The position numbers and the translations under genes were made by a program. From Clostridium sp. CAG:465 (GTDB lineage: Bacteria > Bacillota > Clostridia > TANB77 > CAG-465), in NCBI GenBank assembly GCA_000433755.1, contig FR891260.1, forward strand, positions 3,722 through 14,195: DNA of 10,474 nt, in the 5' to 3' direction. Numbering within the stretch: the first letter of the stretch is position 1; every line of letters begins with the position of its first letter. Positions 6,564 through 10,474 of the stretch are shown here, piece after piece. The notes beneath the pieces are model-generated. The model saw nothing but the letters and a program-made list of their open reading frames with translations. It did not search any database and was not told where the DNA came from.

Positions 6564-7640
6564 CTATTTTACATATTCATCTAAAGCTTTTGTCCTATAT
6601 TCTAAAACTGGCATTTTGTCTGTTGTAGTAAAACCAGGCTCAGCATTTATAACATCTGGAATACGATTTACAATAGTAGAACATGTAAGTCTTACAGTAT
6701 CTGGTTTTGGTATTGAAACTGTAGTATCAGGTTCACCACATATCATCCATTCATTTTTGTCATACTCATCAGGTCCATATACCTTACCTATACATTCGGT
6801 TTCTATATCAATTCCTTCTCTTGTTTTAGTGGTAACTACTGCTGACATACCAGTTGCATTTCCCGCTGGTATATCCATACCTAATGTTGTTGAATGTAAA
6901 TCAGATCTATATGTTTTTGGAAGAGTAACCTGAGTTTGTGATGTGATATGTAATCCTAGACGAGAAGCAAGCCAACCATTAACATTCCACATGTATGAAG
7001 GTAAATATTTACCACTCTCAATTAACTCTTCTCTTTTACTGTCACTTATTCTATCGATAGAAGCAATGTTTGCATCAAACTCACTTAAACTAAGTCCTGC
7101 TCCATGTGCCCTAGCAAGTGCTATACCATAATCTTCTACGTTATAACTTGAGCTTCCTTTTATTTTTGTTATATTATGAGTAGCTCCTGAAATTGTTGCA
7201 ATTAAATTTCCCCAGAACACATCTTGATATCCACTTCCACAAAGCGTACACCCAGTTCTCTTTGCTAAGTCATCTAATTCTCTTGTCATAACCGGAGTAG
7301 AATTTATCGGATAAAAAGCTTCTTCACATGTTGAAATAGCATTTATACCAAGCTTAGCGCATAATTTAAAAGCTTCATACACATCTGACATCAAACTCAT
7401 AGTCGTTATTATACAAATATCTGGTTTTTCATTTGTTAATACTTTTTCTGCCTCTTTAACATCATAAATAGTTATCCCTTTATTTTCACATCCCATAATA
7501 CTAGAAATATCTTTTCCTATTTTATTTTTATCAACATCAAATGCAGCAACAATCTCAGCACCTTTATCGTATATATATTTCATTATATATGATGACATTT
7601 TTCCACAGCCATACTGTGCAACCTTTATCTTTCTATCCAT
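6564..7640 (-). CDS. NAD(P)H-dependent dehydrogenase, 2,4-diaminopentanoate dehydrogenase/DapB-like family
   Basis: Cytoplasmic oxidoreductase with an N-terminal Rossmann fold: IKVAQYGCGKMSSY carries the GxGxxx dinucleotide loop and is followed by a second strand ending VAAFDVD. The later segments STCEEAFYP, GSGYQDVFWGN, SSSYNVEDYG and PSYMWNVNGW look like strongly conserved family blocks. The whole resembles proteins with a DapB-type NAD-binding domain and the C-terminal domain of 2,4-diaminopentanoate dehydrogenase, an enzyme of oxidative ornithine fermentation in clostridia. No ornithine-pathway genes are adjacent, so the amine substrate is unknown. I place the start at the ATG at 7640 (358 residues): AGGAGG at 7656-7651 is 10 bases away, whereas the upstream in-frame ATG at 7649 lies only one base after it. 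No clear promoter precedes it; read-through from the tex unit is possible. Confidence 0.8.
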   Translation of the reverse strand: MDRKIKVAQYGCGKMSSYIMKYIYDKGAEIVAAFDVDKNKIGKDISSIMGCENKGITIYDVKEAEKVLTNEKPDICIITTMSLMSDVYEAFKLCAKLGINAISTCEEAFYPINSTPVMTRELDDLAKRTGCTLCGSGYQDVFWGNLIATISGATHNITKIKGSSSYNVEDYGIALARAHGAGLSLSEFDANIASIDRISDSKREELIESGKYLPSYMWNVNGWLASRLGLHITSQTQVTLPKTYRSDLHSTTLGMDIPAGNATGMSAVVTTKTREGIDIETECIGKVYGPDEYDKNEWMICGEPDTTVSIPKPDTVRLTCSTIVNRIPDVINAEPGFTTTDKMPVLEYRTKALDEYVK

Positions 7641-7684
7641 TATAACCATACCTCCTAAAAATATTTATATTTACATTTACAATT

Positions 7685-7733
7685 AATTTATACTTTAAAT
7701 TATTATTCTAATATTTTAAAAATTTATACTTTA
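7685..7733. repeat. 13-bp direct repeat, 36-bp period
   Basis: AATTTATACTTTA occurs at 7685-7697 and again, exactly, at 7721-7733, the second copy running into the stop codon of the membrane-protein gene. Both lie in the AT-rich gap before the dehydrogenase gene, and on the minus strand each includes a TATAAA -10-like hexamer. In DNA this AT-rich the repeat may be chance. I see no terminator hairpin in 7650-7730. Confidence 0.4.
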
Positions 7734-8252
7734 TTTTTGGTATTGATTTTTTAATACAACTTTAACTCCATTTAAATTTTCTTTTTGAGTATCATCTATA
7801 TTATTTTCCTTAACATATATTTGAACAGTATCATAAAAACTTATATCATCAAAGTCTATTTCTTTACCATTATTGTCTATAAATTTACAATTAGATCCTA
7901 TATTTACAACAACTAGCCTGTCATTTAATAAATTTGTATGTTTATATTTTATATTTGAAGTTATAACCTTAAGTTCAACTTTTCTTACTGCACTACTAAT
8001 ATTTTTTACTTCTCCAATTACAAAAGTTTTGGTATTGTCTGAATATAAATCTTTTCTATTATTAACAAACCAAATTATGCCAAGTACTAAAGAAAGTATA
8101 ACTACTCCAACTATAGCAATTTTTAGTATTCTATGCCTTGATAAAAAATTACTAAATACTCGAAGCAATATTAAAGCCACAATAATACATCCAATTATTA
8201 TTAATAATTCAGGGTCCATAAATTGTTGTGCTATCATTTTTAATGTTTCCAC
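7731..8252 (-). CDS. Hypothetical two-helix membrane protein, GTG start, overlapping tex
   Basis: A 173-residue protein I do not recognise. Hydrophobic helices lie at about 15-33 and 42-63, joined by the basic loop RVFSNFLSRHRILK. By the positive-inside rule, this puts the loop in the cytoplasm and the 110-residue C-terminal part outside. That part is rich in beta-type residues (VIGEVKNI, KVELKVI, RLVVVNIG, VQIYVKE) and could be a small beta-barrel domain, but no named fold is evident. The start is GTG at 8252-8250, sharing one base with the TAG stop of tex (TAGTG). An AAAGGAG inside the last codons of tex lies 10 bases upstream. This arrangement predicts coupled translation and strictly joint transcription with tex. 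An ATG five codons downstream is the alternative start. Confidence 0.75.
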   Translation of the reverse strand: METLKMIAQQFMDPELLIIIGCIIVALILLRVFSNFLSRHRILKIAIVGVVILSLVLGIIWFVNNRKDLYSDNTKTFVIGEVKNISSAVRKVELKVITSNIKYKHTNLLNDRLVVVNIGSNCKFIDNNGKEIDFDDISFYDTVQIYVKENNIDDTQKENLNGVKVVLKNQYQK

Positions 8253-10411
8253 TATTTCTCTACTCCTTTCATACTAAGGCTAACTTTTCCTTTTGCCTTA
8301 TCAATTCCTATTACCTTAACCTTTACTATATCTCCTACTGCTACCTCTTCCATTGGATTTCTAACATATTTATCACTAATCTCAGATATATGAACCAAAC
8401 CATCATTCTTTATTCCAACATCTACAAATGCTCCAAAATCAACTACATTTCTGACAGTTCCTGTAAGTATCATTCCTTCAGTTATATCATCAATACTTAA
8501 CACATCACTTTTTACAACAATTTTTGGCATTTCATCTCTTGGATCACGGCCTGGCTTTTTTAGTTCTGTAACAATGTCTTGCATTGTAAGACTACCTATG
8601 TTTAAAGTTTTAGAAATATTATCAATATTTACATTATCTAGTTTAGATATAACCTCCCCCATATTCTTAGTAGTTAAATTTTTAATATTGAAACCTAAAC
8701 TACTAATTAATTCTTCTGCTTTTTCATATGACTCAGGATGAACCATTGTATTGTCTAAAATATTCTTTGATTCTGGTACTTTTAAAAAGCCTGCACACTG
8801 TACAAATGCTGCTTTTCCAAGTTTTGGGACCTTAAGGAACTCCTTTCTTGAATTAAATTTACCATTTTCCTCTCTATATTTTACAATATTAGTTGCTACC
8901 TGTTTATTTACCCCTGAAACATACGAAAGCAAAGATGGTGTGGCAGTATTTATATCAACGCCTACATTATTTACAACGTTTTCAACTACTCCAGTTAAAG
9001 ATTCGTCTAATCTTTTTTGATTAACATCATGTTGATATTGACCAACTCCAATACTTTTCGGATCAATTTTTACAAGTTCTGCAAGTGGATCTTGAAGTCT
9101 TCTTGCAATTGATATAGCCCCTCTTATAGATACATTAATATCAGGATATTCTTTTGTTGCAAGTTCAGATGCAGAATATACTGACGCTCCTGCCTCACTT
9201 ACAATTGCATAATATACTTTTTTATCTATTTTCTTTATAACCTCAGCTATAAACTTTTCAGACTCACGAGAAGCTGTACCATTTCCAAGTGCTATAATGT
9301 TTACATTATACTTATTTATTAATTCAATCATTGATTTTGTAGCGCCTACAATATCATTTTGTGGTTGGGTTGGATAAATTGTCGTATAATCAAGTAATTT
9401 ACCTGTATCATCTATTATTGCTATTTTACATCCTGTTCTATATGCTGGATCAAATCCCATTACCACTACATTTTTTATAGGTGGTTGCATAAGCAAGTTT
9501 TTAGCATTTACGCCGAAAACTTCAATTGCTTTCTCTGAGGCTTCTTCAAATAATTCTCCTCTTATCTCTCTTTCAATTGATGGCTTTATAAGTCTTTTAT
9601 ATGAATCCTCAATACACAAAATTAAGTCATCTTTAAATATACTGTCACCTTTTAAAGTTTCTCTTTCCAAATATTTAAGAACACTTTCTTCATCCAAATC
9701 AAGCTTAACTTTAAGTACTTTTTCTTTTTCACCTCTTGTTATAGCAAGTATTCTATGAGATGGTATTTTCTTAATTTCTTCGCTAAAATTATAATACATA
9801 TCATAAACAGTTGATTCATCTTTATTTACAGCAGTTGTTACTAATTTACCTGTCCTATATGTTATTCCTCTTATCTTCTTTCTATACTTTGCATTATCTG
9901 ATATATCTTCTGCAATGATATCTAAAGCTCCATTTATACATTCTTCTACTGTTTCTAATCCTTTTTCTTTATTTATATATTTTGTAACTATTTCATCTTT
10001 ATTTCCATCTTTTACAGTTTGAGAAATAATAAGTTTCGCAAGTGGTTCAAGCCCTCTTTCTTTTGCTATTGTTGCCCTTGTTCTTTTTTTCTGCTTATAT
10101 GGTCTATACAAATCTTCTACTTCTGTTAAGATTGAAGCGTTTAAAATGCTATTTTTTAGCTCCTCTGTAAGTTTTCCCTGTTCATCAATAAGGCGAATAA
10201 CCTCATCCTTCCTAGCCTCTAAATTTCTTAAATATATTAATCTATCATTTAATTTTCTTAGGACTTCATCACTTAAGTTACCTGTTACTTCCTTTCTATA
10301 TCTAGCTATAAAAGGAATTGTATTTCCTTCGTCTATTAACTTTATTGTATTTCCTATTTTATTTTTTTCAATGTTTAATTCTATTGATAATTCATCTATT
10401 ATTTTCTCCAT
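8252..10411 (-). CDS. tex: Tex family RNA-binding transcription accessory protein
   Basis: Cytoplasmic nucleic-acid-binding protein of the Tex/YhgF family, associated with transcription and RNA metabolism; its precise biochemical role is still poorly defined. The 719 residues carry the expected order: a helical N-terminal region (NTIPFIARYRKEVTG at 30-44 and DLYRPYKQKKRTRA at 100-113 are hallmark segments), a YqgF/RNase H-like domain from about 315 (VVMGFDPAYRTGCKIAI), helix-hairpin-helix repeats around 480-560 (NTATPSLLSYVSGV and FLKVPKLGKAAF), and a C-terminal S1 domain at about 643-714 (GTVRNVVDFGAFVDVG, DGLVHISE, VSLSMKG). Length is normal and nothing is disrupted. The ATG has AAGGGG 7 bases upstream. 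It is the first gene of a unit with the two-helix membrane protein and has a near-consensus promoter. Confidence 0.96.
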   Translation of the reverse strand: MEKIIDELSIELNIEKNKIGNTIKLIDEGNTIPFIARYRKEVTGNLSDEVLRKLNDRLIYLRNLEARKDEVIRLIDEQGKLTEELKNSILNASILTEVEDLYRPYKQKKRTRATIAKERGLEPLAKLIISQTVKDGNKDEIVTKYINKEKGLETVEECINGALDIIAEDISDNAKYRKKIRGITYRTGKLVTTAVNKDESTVYDMYYNFSEEIKKIPSHRILAITRGEKEKVLKVKLDLDEESVLKYLERETLKGDSIFKDDLILCIEDSYKRLIKPSIEREIRGELFEEASEKAIEVFGVNAKNLLMQPPIKNVVVMGFDPAYRTGCKIAIIDDTGKLLDYTTIYPTQPQNDIVGATKSMIELINKYNVNIIALGNGTASRESEKFIAEVIKKIDKKVYYAIVSEAGASVYSASELATKEYPDINVSIRGAISIARRLQDPLAELVKIDPKSIGVGQYQHDVNQKRLDESLTGVVENVVNNVGVDINTATPSLLSYVSGVNKQVATNIVKYREENGKFNSRKEFLKVPKLGKAAFVQCAGFLKVPESKNILDNTMVHPESYEKAEELISSLGFNIKNLTTKNMGEVISKLDNVNIDNISKTLNIGSLTMQDIVTELKKPGRDPRDEMPKIVVKSDVLSIDDITEGMILTGTVRNVVDFGAFVDVGIKNDGLVHISEISDKYVRNPMEEVAVGDIVKVKVIGIDKAKGKVSLSMKGVEK

Positions 10412-10439
10412 CTTTATACCCCTTAAAACTCATATTTAG

Positions 10440-10468
10440 ATTATATATTAAAGAAAATCTTTTTTCAA
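10440..10468 (-). promoter_or_regulatory. Sigma-A promoter of tex
   Basis: On the minus strand, TTGAAA (10468-10463), a 17-bp spacer and TATAAT (10445-10440). This is 11 of 12 consensus bases at optimal spacing. The predicted start is near 10433, giving a leader of about 22 bases, too short for a riboswitch or attenuator. No operator-like palindrome overlaps it, which fits constitutive expression. Confidence 0.8.
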
Positions 10469-10474
10469 TACATC

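Noticed and set aside
6616..7131. Plus-strand frames opposite the dehydrogenase gene
   Set aside because: Antisense to a clearly conserved enzyme; open only because of that gene's codon composition, with no family resemblance.
1..10474. Defence island, CRISPR array, prophage or insertion sequence
   Set aside because: No direct-repeat array, transposase, integrase, toxin-antitoxin pair or nuclease/helicase set is visible. The larger genes are housekeeping or stand-alone.

Overview
The window is AT-rich DNA, roughly 70% A+T by eye. It carries near-consensus sigma-A promoters, purine-rich Shine-Dalgarno sites and Bacillota-style housekeeping proteins. Together these point to a low-GC Gram-positive, most likely a member of the Clostridia. 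No RNA genes, insertion sequences, CRISPR arrays or phage structural genes are visible. It reads as an ordinary chromosomal segment with a few poorly characterised genes set among housekeeping genes.

Layout from left to right. (1) 98-2410, minus strand: a two-gene unit made of a five-helix membrane protein of unknown function followed, with no intergenic base, by an RlmD/RumA-type 23S rRNA m5U methyltransferase. (2) 2411-2967: a plus-strand island of two very small genes, 40 and 47 codons. The second encodes a striking Cys/Gly-rich protein with one hydrophobic helix. The island ends at a GNRA-loop terminator that also serves the converging uvrA gene. (3) 2968-5802, minus strand: uvrA, the DNA-damage recognition ATPase of nucleotide excision repair. 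It is preceded by a consensus promoter (TTGACA, 17 bp, TATAAT) embedded in a 44-bp imperfect palindrome that contains two LexA-like elements. (4) 5883-6449, minus strand: a 188-residue protein of unknown function with a conserved-looking NCYAYSLG motif and a later HFSR histidine motif, with its own extended -10 promoter. (5) 6564-7640, minus strand: a Rossmann-fold NAD(P)H-dependent dehydrogenase of the 2,4-diaminopentanoate dehydrogenase/DapB-like group, without the expected pathway neighbours. (6) 7731-10411, minus strand: tex, encoding the S1-domain RNA-binding transcription accessory protein, overlapping by one base a GTG-started gene for a two-helix membrane protein with a C-terminal extracytoplasmic domain.

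The genes do not form a single pathway. The main themes are information processing (rRNA methylation, excision repair, Tex) plus small membrane proteins. I did not find a convincing new multi-gene system. The items most worth a second look are the tiny Cys-rich gene pair, the palindromic uvrA control region, and the 188-residue protein with the Cys/His motif pair.
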